From Lachnospiraceae bacterium (GTDB taxonomy: Bacteria > Bacillota > Clostridia > Lachnospirales > Lachnospiraceae), in NCBI GenBank assembly GCA_022792535.1, contig JAAWBG010000046.1, positions 1 to 38,637 of the forward strand: a stretch of 38,637 bases of DNA, in the 5' to 3' direction. The notes under the pieces are model-generated. The model saw only the letters and a program-made list of their open reading frames with translations. It was not told the DNA's origin and ran no database searches. The number at the start of each line of letters is the position of its first letter. Position 1 is the stretch's first letter. Position numbers and translations under genes: made by a program. This document shows, piece by piece, positions 25,125 through 33,348 of the stretch.

Positions 25125-26774
25125 CTATCTGCTCAGCATAATCTTTCCAAAAGGAATCCCGTTTCGTTCCAGGATCTCCATTTCCCGTTTCTGGCATGTA
25201 AACAGAAAGATCTGCTGTTTTTGTTTTCCGAGCCACTGCAGTGCGCCTTCCAATCGTTTCTCATCGAAAGATACAAACACCTCGTCCAATAAGATGGGCA
25301 TAGATTCTTCCCTGGTAAAAAAGCCGCCTGCTCCCATGCGCAGCGCCATATACATCTGCTCCATGGTTCCCTGGCTTAACTGCCAGGGATGGAGCCTTCG
25401 TTTCCCTTCTGTGGTCACAAGATTCATTTGGGCATCCAAGCCAATCTTTGTATACTTTCCATTGGTCAGTTCCGACAGAATCCGGGAGATTTCCTGTTCC
25501 ATCTGAGCCCTGGTATCTTGATAGGCTTCCTGGGACAGCTGTTCCAAGGTGTGATATGCTAACTCATAGGCTCTGACCTGGTGTTCATACTCCAATTCCT
25601 CTGGAGTAAGTACCCTGCACTCTTCTAATTCTTCCCGCAGATTCATCAATTCTGCCTGTTTTTCCAAAAGCTGAATCTGCAGCATCTCTTCCACTGCCCG
25701 TTGTCTGGCCTGCTTCTCCTGTTGTTCTTTATATCTCTGCTGTTCTCTCTCTCTGGAGGTATACTGCATCAGTTCCTTTGTCTCTTCCTCCTGCTTCCTG
25801 CGAAGAATCTTCAGTTGTTTTGACCTGCGGTGCCAATAATACACTCCTCCTATTCCAACCAGACACAAGATCACTGTAAATACTTCCAGCCCGATCCAGC
25901 CTGGCGCCGGATTCGAGAAAAGATGTGCCGCGCAATTCCAGATTCCCAAAAGCAGCCCAACCGTCATAAAAAACAGGGAGATTCCAAATCTCCTGTCATA
26001 CTTCTGCTGTTCTCTCTGTTGACGGATATTCCGCAGATATTCTGCCATTTGATTGATATCCGGCTCTGGAGGAATAAGATTCTGATTCTTTTCCAGGAAG
26101 GACTTGTATCCATCCTTCTGCTGCTTTTTCAACTGCTCGATATCCTTTTTTAATAATTTTTCCTCCAGCAGAAGCCTTTCCTCCTCTTCTTTCCGCTCCT
26201 GAACCTTTTCCCTGTATTTCTGGTCCGCCGCCTTCTGTCCTTCCTTTAACCGTCTCCGGGCTCCGCTTAAATTTACGCCTCCGTCTCCTCCAAGAGAAGC
26301 ATTGACAAAGTAATTCTGCAAAACATCTGCAAATTCTTTTTTGGTCTCCACGCAGGCCTGACTGATACAGAAGGTATTTTCATAAGTCTCTTTGCTCATG
26401 CCTCCCAGCAGCATTTCCAGATCTCCATGCTCCACTGAAAGCTCTTCTAAATCCTTTTCGTTGACCAATTTCACTGATTTTTCTTTGTGATAAAAATTCC
26501 GCTCCAGCAAAAAAGGTTTCCCATCTACCGTAAACCTCAAACCTCCGGCATAATAAGAATTGCTGTTCCAAGGCTCATACTGCTGGTAACTGTCATTCTT
26601 GCCAGCCCTTCCCCGCTGTTTCTCAATCCCAAAAAGCATCCCCCGAATAAACTGCTGTAAGGTGGATTTTCCTGTCTCGTTCTCTCCATAGATCACATTG
26701 ATTCCCGGAAGAGGACGGATATTGATATTGTGAAGTTTTCCAAAATTTTTTATCTGAATCTCTGTAATTTTCAT
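25125..26774 (-). CDS. AAA ATPase of the SMC/SbcC class, short YhaN-like
   Basis: The 549-residue protein has Walker A GENETGKST (30-38) near the N-terminus and the ABC signature LSQGTMEQMYMAL and Walker B MPILLDEVFVSFDE near the C-terminus, split by coiled coils, as in SbcC/Rad50/YhaN. The middle has two hydrophobic helices (about 265-285 and 300-320) flanked by Lys/Glu/Gln coils, a feature of Bacillus YhaN. It lacks a zinc hook and is far shorter than YhaN or SbcC (about 950-1050). Its ATG overlaps the stop of the nuclease gene (ATGA), so they form one complex in all likelihood, acting on DNA ends. The membrane helices suggest membrane tethering. Confidence 0.85.
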   Translation of the reverse strand: MKITEIQIKNFGKLHNINIRPLPGINVIYGENETGKSTLQQFIRGMLFGIEKQRGRAGKNDSYQQYEPWNSNSYYAGGLRFTVDGKPFLLERNFYHKEKSVKLVNEKDLEELSVEHGDLEMLLGGMSKETYENTFCISQACVETKKEFADVLQNYFVNASLGGDGGVNLSGARRRLKEGQKAADQKYREKVQERKEEEERLLLEEKLLKKDIEQLKKQQKDGYKSFLEKNQNLIPPEPDINQMAEYLRNIRQQREQQKYDRRFGISLFFMTVGLLLGIWNCAAHLFSNPAPGWIGLEVFTVILCLVGIGGVYYWHRRSKQLKILRRKQEEETKELMQYTSREREQQRYKEQQEKQARQRAVEEMLQIQLLEKQAELMNLREELEECRVLTPEELEYEHQVRAYELAYHTLEQLSQEAYQDTRAQMEQEISRILSELTNGKYTKIGLDAQMNLVTTEGKRRLHPWQLSQGTMEQMYMALRMGAGGFFTREESMPILLDEVFVSFDEKRLEGALQWLGKQKQQIFLFTCQKREMEILERNGIPFGKIMLSR

Positions 26775-27817
26775 TCTGCCAACAGTGCCTCCACACCATA
26801 GTATAATGCTCTCTTGGTAATTTCATTCTGGGGCAGCTTTTCCAACGCTGCAATATACCGCCCTATGATCTGCTGGTCAAACTGAGCTTGTAATTTCTCC
26901 AGATCATAATCTGGCCGGCAGTTGTCAATTACCTGTACCACTCGCTCCATCCCTGTCAGCGCTTCCAGATCGAGAGGCGCCTCCGGGTCGCTGAATCCTG
27001 TCAGGTTCACCTTAAAAAGCTGATAAGCAGGCGATTTCTTAATCTGCTCTGCAATCACCTCTTTTAATTCCCCTGTGGCAACATCCTTACTTACTTTCAA
27101 ATTCAGAGAAACATACTCACAGTAACGAAGAGGGTAAAATTTCACGTTGCAGACATGCCCTTCCAGCTCTCCCATAAAATATCCGTGTTCCCCTGTGTCA
27201 TTGCAATCTACCGGCTGCAATGCTCCTGCCATAATCACTTTATCCGCCGCCAGCTCCATAGGCTTATGGATATGTCCCATGGCCACATAATCAAACCCCT
27301 TCATCTCCAGTTCACTGGTGCGGAAGGGAATATGTTTCTCATCTCCCCCATGTCCCAGAAGGATATTGGCATATTCATCCCTTTTCACCTGCAGATTGTC
27401 ATACAGATGTTCCCGCAGCTCCCGATGCCAGTAGCTCAGTCCATATACTCTAACCCTAAGGCTTTGAAGTTCTACCGTATCCATCCGTTCTTCCTTTAAA
27501 AAATGTACATTTTCTCCCCAGGAAAACGTGCGAAAATAAGAATTGGGGCTCAGATGGTCGTGGTTTCCCGCAATCATTACCACCTGTGTCTTAGGAATCC
27601 TGGAAAATTGATAATTCACCTCTTTCAGATCCCGCAAAAGCGGCTGTCTGTGGAACAAATCGCCTGCAATCAGAAGAAGCTGCACCTGCTCTTCTCTGGC
27701 CTTGGTGATCACTTCCGTAAAAGCCTTCCAGCTATGGGTCTCCCGTTCCTTTCCCCAAGGCTTGTCTTTATCCGGTTTTACCCCTAAGTGTATATCTGCA
27801 ATATGAATAAATTTCAT
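26771..27817 (-). CDS. Metallophosphoesterase DNA repair nuclease, YhaO/SbcD-like
   Basis: The 348-residue protein carries the two-metal phosphoesterase motifs of SbcD/Mre11/YhaO: IADIHLG (8-12 region), LLIAGDLFHR, MIAGNHDHLSP, LLGHGGDE and AMGHIHKP. These bind two metal ions, usually Mn2+. Partnered with an SMC-class ATPase it would process DNA ends or hairpins, as the SbcCD complex does. The ATG at 27817 has AAGGAG 8 bases upstream; the 31 extra codons upstream of it overlap the -10 region and are rejected. Downstream are the ATPase gene (4-base overlap) and the PBP gene. Confidence 0.92.
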   Translation of the reverse strand: MKFIHIADIHLGVKPDKDKPWGKERETHSWKAFTEVITKAREEQVQLLLIAGDLFHRQPLLRDLKEVNYQFSRIPKTQVVMIAGNHDHLSPNSYFRTFSWGENVHFLKEERMDTVELQSLRVRVYGLSYWHRELREHLYDNLQVKRDEYANILLGHGGDEKHIPFRTSELEMKGFDYVAMGHIHKPMELAADKVIMAGALQPVDCNDTGEHGYFMGELEGHVCNVKFYPLRYCEYVSLNLKVSKDVATGELKEVIAEQIKKSPAYQLFKVNLTGFSDPEAPLDLEALTGMERVVQVIDNCRPDYDLEKLQAQFDQQIIGRYIAALEKLPQNEITKRALYYGVEALLAE

Positions 27818-27881
27818 TGCGGTTTCTCCTTGTTCATAAAATTCTGTCTCTTTTCTCCGCCCGTTAAAACATTTCCCTTTT

Positions 27882-27910
27882 ATTTTACACGTTTCAGCTG
27901 GAATATACAA
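27882..27910 (-). promoter_or_regulatory. Promoter of the nuclease-ATPase-PBP group
   Basis: On the minus strand TTGTAT (27910-27905), 17 bases, TAAAAT (27887-27882), 65 bases before the nuclease start. Confidence 0.65.
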
Positions 27911-28008
27911 GCAGTGGGGCTCATTTCTTTTCCACTCCGGCGGGATAAATTATTTCATCTGACAGGAACCTCAAAGGAATTTTCTAGTATAAGAGAAGTA
28001 CAAAATAA

Positions 28009-28055
28009 GAAAAAACAGATATCCGCCCTGACTTCCCCGTCACAGCAGATACCTG
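28009..28055 (-). terminator. Intrinsic terminator after the SGNH/MBOAT operon
   Basis: On the minus strand an 11-bp stem (CAGGTATCTGC with GCGGATATCTG, two wobble pairs) holds an inner TGAC-GGGGAA-GTCA hairpin and is followed by six T's. It is just downstream of the SGNH stop at 28072 and is a strong terminator. Confidence 0.85.
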
Positions 28056-28071
28056 CTTCTTTTTGAATCAC

Positions 28072-29427
28072 TCAATAAGATATCTTGATCTCATTTGTCA
28101 TATTTTTTCCCTCTTCATCGCTGAAAATGCGGATCATCAGTTTTCCCTCTTCTTCTGCCGGAAGCGCAACCTCCTGTAAAGTTCCCAAAGACTGTATTTC
28201 CTCATACTGATCGGCGCCTTTTACTTTCTTCGATACCGATGCATAGTAATCAAACTCTCGGTTCTGAATCGGGTCAAAGGTCATCTTTCTGCCCTCCTCA
28301 TTATTTTCTACATGATAGAACAGACCGTAAAAATGATCGTCGATAGAATTCATCTTTTCCTCATAAGAATCATAGAATAAATCTTCTTCTGAAATCTCTC
28401 CTGTAAAAAATTCAGAAAAGAGTTTACTAAATTCTTCCGCTCCTGCTGCATTCAGATGATCTCCATCTTTAAACAGACTGCTGTCGTATGAAAAATAAGA
28501 TTCTCTGCAAAGATTAAAATCGTAATAGGGAAGGTCATACTCCGCCAGAAATTCTTTCACATGCTGTATATAGTAATCATAATTCCCGATCTCCGCCAGC
28601 CTGAAATCCGGCATGGGAGCTGAGAAAAACACCAGCTCAATCTCATGTTTTTTACAATATTGAATTATTTTCTTCAGGGATCGGATATCATCTTCAGAAA
28701 ATGTTCTCTCTGCCGACTCAAAGGGCTCGTCATGGGCAAAATTCCCATTTTCCTTGGTTTTGATATTGGCCACATATCCTTTTCCCACATAGTACTCTTC
28801 TTCTGTTTCCGGATCTCCCACATAGTCATAATTTTTATAGCTGTCCTGGCTCTTTTCTGCAATCAGATCTGAAACATACTGTCTTTGAAAAAGTTTTTTC
28901 CAATTTCTTCTTGCAGGGAAAAAACCATTGATCCAATAATCCCAGCTGCTGGCGTTCAGCAGATAAGAGACCCGGTTGACGGAAGGCTTCATATAATCGC
29001 TGATAATATAAGTCTGGGTCATCTGGGTACGCTCTTTATAATTCTCGCCTGCCACATCATAGTACATTTCAAGATAGACTTTCTTCAGATCATGATGTTT
29101 CCCGGCCTCCACCAAAAGAGCATAACTGCCATCCCATGCTTGAGAGGAAGTTCCCCCATTAAAAGTATTCGTCTCAAATATTTCATCTGTAATTCCTGGG
29201 TCCAGAGACCGGTAGGTATGAGAAGAGCCCAGAAACAGAACATCCACATTTTTCTCCTGATGATATAATTCATGTAATGTCACTCTGGTATAAGAACTTG
29301 TATCATTCACTAATAGATACCATAACAGACGGTTACACAAAAATAAGATAACCAAAAATGCAATTACTTTTAGAATCGCCTTCCAATACTTTTTAAAATT
29401 GGAAGTAAATAAATTGGCTCGTGTCAT
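28072..29427 (-). CDS. Membrane-anchored SGNH-hydrolase-like partner of an MBOAT acyltransferase
   Basis: The 451-residue protein has one N-terminal membrane helix (about 18-38) and an extracellular domain like those of AlgJ/AlgX, DltD and related proteins. The nucleophile block is VLFLGSSHTYRS (S68/S69), and the C-terminal block is FKDGDHLNAAGAEEF, a D-x-x-H arrangement. Such partners take acyl groups passed across the membrane by the MBOAT protein and put them on polysaccharide or teichoic acid. Its ATG lies 35 bases inside the MBOAT gene, in another frame, with GGAG 6 bases upstream, so expression is coupled. The acceptor is unknown. Confidence 0.83.
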   Translation of the reverse strand: MTRANLFTSNFKKYWKAILKVIAFLVILFLCNRLLWYLLVNDTSSYTRVTLHELYHQEKNVDVLFLGSSHTYRSLDPGITDEIFETNTFNGGTSSQAWDGSYALLVEAGKHHDLKKVYLEMYYDVAGENYKERTQMTQTYIISDYMKPSVNRVSYLLNASSWDYWINGFFPARRNWKKLFQRQYVSDLIAEKSQDSYKNYDYVGDPETEEEYYVGKGYVANIKTKENGNFAHDEPFESAERTFSEDDIRSLKKIIQYCKKHEIELVFFSAPMPDFRLAEIGNYDYYIQHVKEFLAEYDLPYYDFNLCRESYFSYDSSLFKDGDHLNAAGAEEFSKLFSEFFTGEISEEDLFYDSYEEKMNSIDDHFYGLFYHVENNEEGRKMTFDPIQNREFDYYASVSKKVKGADQYEEIQSLGTLQEVALPAEEEGKLMIRIFSDEEGKNMTNEIKISY

Positions 29428-30853
29428 AATCTACTCCATATATTCCAAACATTAAAATACACCAGAAAGCCGCCAGGTAAATCAGCCACCGGAACCACAG
29501 CTTCTCTTGATAGATCCATTCTCTGATTCGAATTCCTCTCTCATGCAGAATATCCACAACAAAGACAGTCAGGATAGAAAGGATCACCAGCAGCCAGTCA
29601 TACCATTGAAAACCTAGTTCCAGCAATGATACATTCTGATAAGAGGTAAACATCTGCCGGAAATACCACAATGCCTCCCTGCAGCTTGGCGCCCGGAAGA
29701 AAACCCATGCGATATCTGTCAGAATAAAAACTCCTGCTGTCCGTACCACTCTGGTACTGAAGATCATTTTTTTCGTGTCGATCTTCCATTTCTTTTTCAG
29801 CTCCCGGATGGCTGTCTCGATATTCTGGTAAGCTCCATGGAGAACGCCCCATGCCACATAGTGCCAGCTTGCCCCATGCCATAATCCACTGACAAAAAAC
29901 ACGATCATGGTGTTGACCATCTTGCGGAAAGATCCTTTTCTGCTGCCGCCCAAAGGAATATACAGATAATCCGTAAACCAGCTGGTAAGGGAAATATGCC
30001 ATCTTCTCCAGAATTCCCTGATGGAAACAGCAAGGTAGGGCTGTCGGAAATTATCCATAAGTTTTATGCCAAGCATACAGGCGCTTCCTTTGGCAATGGT
30101 AGTATATCCATTAAAATCACACAAAATCTGTATGGCAAAAAGCCCGGCGCCAACAGCCAATTCCACAAATCCATATTCTGTATAATGATCAAATATGGTA
30201 TCCACTACAATGGCAACTCTGTCCGACACCACTATTTTTAAGAAAAATCCATATAAGATCAGACAAAGTCCGTCTCGAATCTCATCCAGATCAATCCCTT
30301 TTTTGTCCACATCCCGAAGCTGCAGCAGCAGGTTTTTGGAGCGTTCAATAGGCCCGGCCACCAACTGCGGAAAAAAGGATACGAACAGCGCGTACCTCAG
30401 AATATTTTTCTCAGCCTTTATCTCTTTCCGGTATACGTCCACCGTATAGCCCAAAGCCTGAAAAGTATAAAATGAAATTCCCACCGGCAGAATGAAACTA
30501 AAGGGAGAGGTGATCTGAATATGGAACACTTGGTTGATATTATTTAAAATCCAATCAAAATACTTGAAAAAGACCAGAATCCCCAAGTTGCTGACAAAGC
30601 TGACAGCTACCACCATCTTGGCCCCGGCTTTGGCATTGCTCATCTTTTCCCTGCAAAGCTCAATTCCAATACCGCTCAAGAATGTAATCACCGTGGAAAG
30701 GGCGATCAAAACTGCATATTTCGGATTCCAGCACATATAGAAGTAATAGCTGACCACCAGCAGCCAGATATAACGTATCTTCTTTGGAATTACATAATAT
30801 ACAATCGTTACCAATGGCAAAAATATCAAAAAATGCATCGAATTAAATATCAT
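29393..30853 (-). CDS. MBOAT family membrane-bound O-acyltransferase (AlgI/DltB-like)
   Basis: The 486-residue protein has about eleven membrane helices and typical MBOAT motifs: FNSMHFLIFLPLVTIVYYVI at the start, GISFYTFQALGYTVDVYR, LVAGPIERSKNLL, REFWRRWHISLTSWFTDYLY, IPLGGSRKG and VSGLWHGASWHYVAWGVLHG, with the catalytic His in the last. It should move an acyl (probably acetyl) group from the cytosol to the outer face, to be used by the SGNH partner. The ATG at 30853 has AAAGGA 7 bases upstream. A possible promoter TTGAGT-17-TAAATA lies at about 30908-30869 on the minus strand. Confidence 0.92.
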   Translation of the reverse strand: MIFNSMHFLIFLPLVTIVYYVIPKKIRYIWLLVVSYYFYMCWNPKYAVLIALSTVITFLSGIGIELCREKMSNAKAGAKMVVAVSFVSNLGILVFFKYFDWILNNINQVFHIQITSPFSFILPVGISFYTFQALGYTVDVYRKEIKAEKNILRYALFVSFFPQLVAGPIERSKNLLLQLRDVDKKGIDLDEIRDGLCLILYGFFLKIVVSDRVAIVVDTIFDHYTEYGFVELAVGAGLFAIQILCDFNGYTTIAKGSACMLGIKLMDNFRQPYLAVSIREFWRRWHISLTSWFTDYLYIPLGGSRKGSFRKMVNTMIVFFVSGLWHGASWHYVAWGVLHGAYQNIETAIRELKKKWKIDTKKMIFSTRVVRTAGVFILTDIAWVFFRAPSCREALWYFRQMFTSYQNVSLLELGFQWYDWLLVILSILTVFVVDILHERGIRIREWIYQEKLWFRWLIYLAAFWCILMFGIYGVDYDTSQFIYFQF

Positions 30854-30899
30854 ATCATTATCCTTTAAGTCAAAATTATATTTAAGATATGTAGCCTTA

Positions 30900-30974
30900 T
30901 TACTCAAAAGGTGTACTTTTTGAGACCGCTAAAGGGCCATCTTTTGCTTCTGCAAAAAGTACGCTTTTTGACAT
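30900..30974 (-). other. Hairpin repeat with a 24-codon open frame
   Basis: GTACTTTTTG (30913-30922) and CAAAAAGTAC (30953-30962) form a 10-bp stem. The minus strand is open from an ATG (30974) to TAA (30900), reading MSKSVLFAEAKDGPLAVSKS and four more residues. There is no Shine-Dalgarno, and the Ser-Lys-Ser halves mirror the inverted repeat, so a repeat element is more likely than a peptide gene. Confidence 0.4.
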
Positions 30975-31218
30975 TTTTTTAACAATCATTTCTTTACTGA
31001 CATAAAGTGATTCTTTTTCTCCATTTATGTCGAGGACATTTTACTACAATTTGATATCCAATGCAAGAATTTTTATCTTTCATAACAGCAGAACCCTTTG
31101 ACATACTGCTCAGATCGTAACGAACTATGACAAATTATCATAGATTTCAGAAACAGAATCTGGAATTTTTCGCCATTTTATGATATTGTAAGAAGGAATT
31201 TTACAAAGGAGAATGATC
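30975..31218. other. Gene-free stretch before the polysaccharide deacetylase gene
   Basis: No coding sequence is seen. GACATAAA/TTTATGTC (30999-31006 and 31024-31031) forms a hairpin. TTGACA occurs near 31098, but no -10 at proper spacing was found, so the deacetylase promoter is not assigned. Confidence 0.4.
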
Positions 31219-32208
31219 ATGAAAAAATTACCATTTATTTCCGCATTGATCTGCGCCGCTGTTTTTCTCTGTGGCTGTGGATTCCTCTGTCTGCAATATT
31301 GGAATCTGGACAAACATTACCGAACGCTGGAAACAGAGGCCTTGCATTTACAGGAAAACAATTCTGAATTAAATGAAAAATTAGAGGAAAATACCACGCA
31401 GTTAGAAGACAAAGAAAATTACATTGAAGGCCAGAAAGATTACATTTCTGAATTATCAGATCAAATACAAGATTTGGAAAAGGGAGAAGATTCTGACTCA
31501 GATTCCTCTGACAGCAGCGCTTATTCCAAAAGTAATTCTAAAAATGATCCCTATCCAAATCTATACGCCGATAAAGACAACCTGCCGGTTCAGTCGGGAC
31601 AGAAATATGTCTATCTGACTTTTGACGACGGTCCTTCCAGCCTGACGCCCAAAGTCTTGGATCTGCTGGACGAATATGATGCACATGCCACCTTCTTTGT
31701 AGTGCAGAAAAATAACGAAAAATACGCTGAGTACTTATCTGAGATCGTAGAGCGGGGACACACCCTGGCCCTTCACTCCTACAGCCACGACTATAACCAG
31801 ATTTACCGCTCCGTAGACGCTTTTCTAACTGATTATGAAAAAGTCTATGATTGGGTTTACGAGGAAACAGGCTACTCTCCATCTCTGTTTCGTTTCCCAG
31901 GCGGGAGCACCAACGGCTCCTCTTATGTAGTCAGCAATATCATTGAGGAAATGGAACGCCGGGGATTTATCTACTATGACTGGAATGTAAGTTCTGGTGA
32001 TGGCAGTAATCTGACCACCACTCAGAACATTATTGACAATGTATGCACAACGGTTGGAAACGTAGACACTCCTGTTGTGCTGATGCACGATGGTTCTGGA
32101 AAAGACGCTACCCTTGCGGCCCTGCCTGCAGTGCTGAAGAATCTTTCGGAAGCCGGGTATGAATTCCGCTCCCTTGACAAAACCTTAGAGCCTGTTCAAT
32201 ACCGGTAA
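31219..32208 (+). CDS. Membrane-anchored polysaccharide deacetylase (NodB domain)
   Basis: The 329-residue protein removes N- or O-acetyl groups from cell-wall or surface polysaccharides. It has a hydrophobic N-terminus (about 5-25, with LCGC that might be a poor lipobox), a coiled coil (32-90), a Ser/Asp linker (91-108) and a NodB domain with all five motifs: TFDDGP (135-140), HSYSH, RFPGG, YDWNVSSGDG and VVLMHDGSG. The first motif's second Asp and the HSYSH histidines bind the metal. AAAGGAG is 7 bases before the ATG at 31219 and 1 base before that at 31213, so 31219 is used. The stop lies in a 16-bp perfect palindrome (32202-32217). Confidence 0.92.
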   Translation: MKKLPFISALICAAVFLCGCGFLCLQYWNLDKHYRTLETEALHLQENNSELNEKLEENTTQLEDKENYIEGQKDYISELSDQIQDLEKGEDSDSDSSDSSAYSKSNSKNDPYPNLYADKDNLPVQSGQKYVYLTFDDGPSSLTPKVLDLLDEYDAHATFFVVQKNNEKYAEYLSEIVERGHTLALHSYSHDYNQIYRSVDAFLTDYEKVYDWVYEETGYSPSLFRFPGGSTNGSSYVVSNIIEEMERRGFIYYDWNVSSGDGSNLTTTQNIIDNVCTTVGNVDTPVVLMHDGSGKDATLAALPAVLKNLSEAGYEFRSLDKTLEPVQYR

Positions 32209-32236
32209 ATTTACCGGCGCAGATCACTGTTTTTCC

Positions 32237-32785
32237 CTACTGCTCCATCTGCTTTCCCAAAAAACCTGCCGCCACCTTTGCCAGCTTGCTCTCTGTCTCT
32301 CCCATTCCGCTGTCTGCTTCCCGGTTGTACATCACGACAGAGCCGATGGCGTCTCCTTCTGAAATAATCGTAGACACCACTTGAGACTGAAAATCTCCAG
32401 TATCATCCAGGGTGATCTTCACGAATCCCTTTTCATCCTTTTTCGCGCAGAAAGTCTCCCGGTCTGTGATCACGTGCTCTAACTGTTTGCTGATGGGCTT
32501 TCCGTCAAATTCTTTTTTTCCTGCGCCTGCCGCCGCGATCACATGATCCTTATCTGTAATGCAGACCAGACATCCGCTGGTCTGTGCAAGGCTCTCTGCA
32601 TACAAGCCGGCAAACTGCCCCAGCTCGCCGATGGGAGAATATTTTTTCAAAATAATTTCTCCTTCCCGGTCTGTAAAAATTTCCAGAGGATCTCCCTCCC
32701 GTATCCTTAAAGTACGCCGAATTTCTTTTGGAACTACCACCCTTCCCAGATCATCTATTCTCCGAACAATTCCCGTTGCTTTCAT
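32237..32785 (-). CDS. spoVT: Stage V sporulation protein T (AbrB-type regulator)
   Basis: SpoVT controls late forespore genes in endospore formers. The 182-residue protein starts with an AbrB swapped-hairpin DNA-binding domain, MKATGIVRRIDDLGRVVVPK then EIRRTLRIREGDPLEIFTD (1-50), and continues with a GAF-like domain (about 55-180; SGCLVCITDKDHVIAAAG, DTGDFQSQVVSTIISEGDAI). Length and sequence fit SpoVT rather than AbrB, which has no GAF domain. The ATG at 32785 has GGAGG 8 bases upstream. The neighbouring MazG/Mfd-type genes seen in some genomes are not present. A sigma-G promoter was looked for but not found with confidence. Confidence 0.93.
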   Translation of the reverse strand: MKATGIVRRIDDLGRVVVPKEIRRTLRIREGDPLEIFTDREGEIILKKYSPIGELGQFAGLYAESLAQTSGCLVCITDKDHVIAAAGAGKKEFDGKPISKQLEHVITDRETFCAKKDEKGFVKITLDDTGDFQSQVVSTIISEGDAIGSVVMYNREADSGMGETESKLAKVAAGFLGKQMEQ

Positions 32786-32786
32786 A

Positions 32787-32911
32787 ATAAAATCCTCCAT
32801 TTACAAATCTTATCATTTTCTATACCATATTTTGCAGAACGGTTCGACTGCGGCTACAAATCTTACCGCCGGCAATTATGGTACTATTATCTGTAAATGG
32901 AGGCATTTTAT
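32787..32911. repeat. Inverted repeat copying the spoVT ribosome-binding region
   Basis: ATAAAATCCTCCATTTACA (32787-32805) is mirrored by TGTAAATGGAGGCATTTTAT (32892-32911), with one inserted base. A second inner pair is TACCATA (32823-32829) and TATGGTA (32877-32883). The left arm holds the spoVT Shine-Dalgarno. The right arm faces the other way but has no start codon at proper distance. Confidence 0.75.
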
Positions 32912-33020
32912 ACCTTAAATTTATTTTTCATTTGTATATAGATTAAAGTGCTTTTGACACCCTGACTATATATGAAAAAATCAGAAACAATCATCAAAAC
33001 GGAAACCCTGTTTTTATACA

Positions 33021-33049
33021 TTGCCCATTTCCTATCCACATATTATAAT
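33021..33049 (+). promoter_or_regulatory. Probable original promoter of the module 2 regulator gene
   Basis: TTGCCC (33021-33026), 17 bases, TATAAT (33044-33049). The -10 and following bases TATAATCATTG occur again at 33341-33351, next to the regulator's Shine-Dalgarno. Without the 286-bp insertion and one copy of the 11-bp repeat, the promoter would sit directly before the gene. Confidence 0.68.
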
Positions 33050-33054
33050 CATTG

Positions 33055-33340
33055 TAGACAATTGCGAAACTGCCTAATGATCAAAATTTCATGTACAATT
33101 ATCACAGTTTCTCTCAAATATTTTCTTCATACAAAAGGCCGAAATGCTGGACGCACCAAACATTCCAGCGAGCCTCTGAATACAAAGAATCATACTCAGC
33201 AAAGGCTTCCATGCTTCTTTGAGTCTCGCTTCCATGGTGCTGGAATGCATTTCTCACCTTTTGTATGAGAAAATATTTATACTCAAATTTTTTGAATTGT
33301 ACATGAAATTTGGAAAAATATTGAGTTTCGCAATTACTTA
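33055..33340. mobile_element. 286-bp fold-back (MITE-like) element with 11-bp target duplication
   Basis: Direct repeats TATAATCATTG (33044-33054 and 33341-33351) flank a near-palindrome with no gene. Terminal inverted repeats are ATTGCGAAACT (33061-33071) and AGTTTCGCAAT (33324-33334). Inner pairs are AAATTTCATGTACAATT (33084-33100 with 33295-33311) and a 22-23 base pair at 33116-33138 with 33257-33278, with weaker pairing to the centre near 33197. No transposase is encoded, so movement would need one in trans. It lies in the 5' UTR of module 2. Confidence 0.8.
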
Positions 33341-33348
33341 TATAATCA

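Noticed and set aside
27818-27910. N-terminal extension of the nuclease gene to 27910
   Set aside because: It would start inside the promoter; the ATG at 27817 has AAGGAG at 8 bases and begins the conserved metal motif.
31098-31150. TTGACA near 31098 as the deacetylase promoter
   Set aside because: No -10-like hexamer at 16-18 bases.
32950-32980. TTGACA at 32953 as a promoter for module 2
   Set aside because: The following TATATA is only 7 bases away, and the hexamer belongs to a repeat end; TTGCCC-17-TATAAT at 33021 is better.
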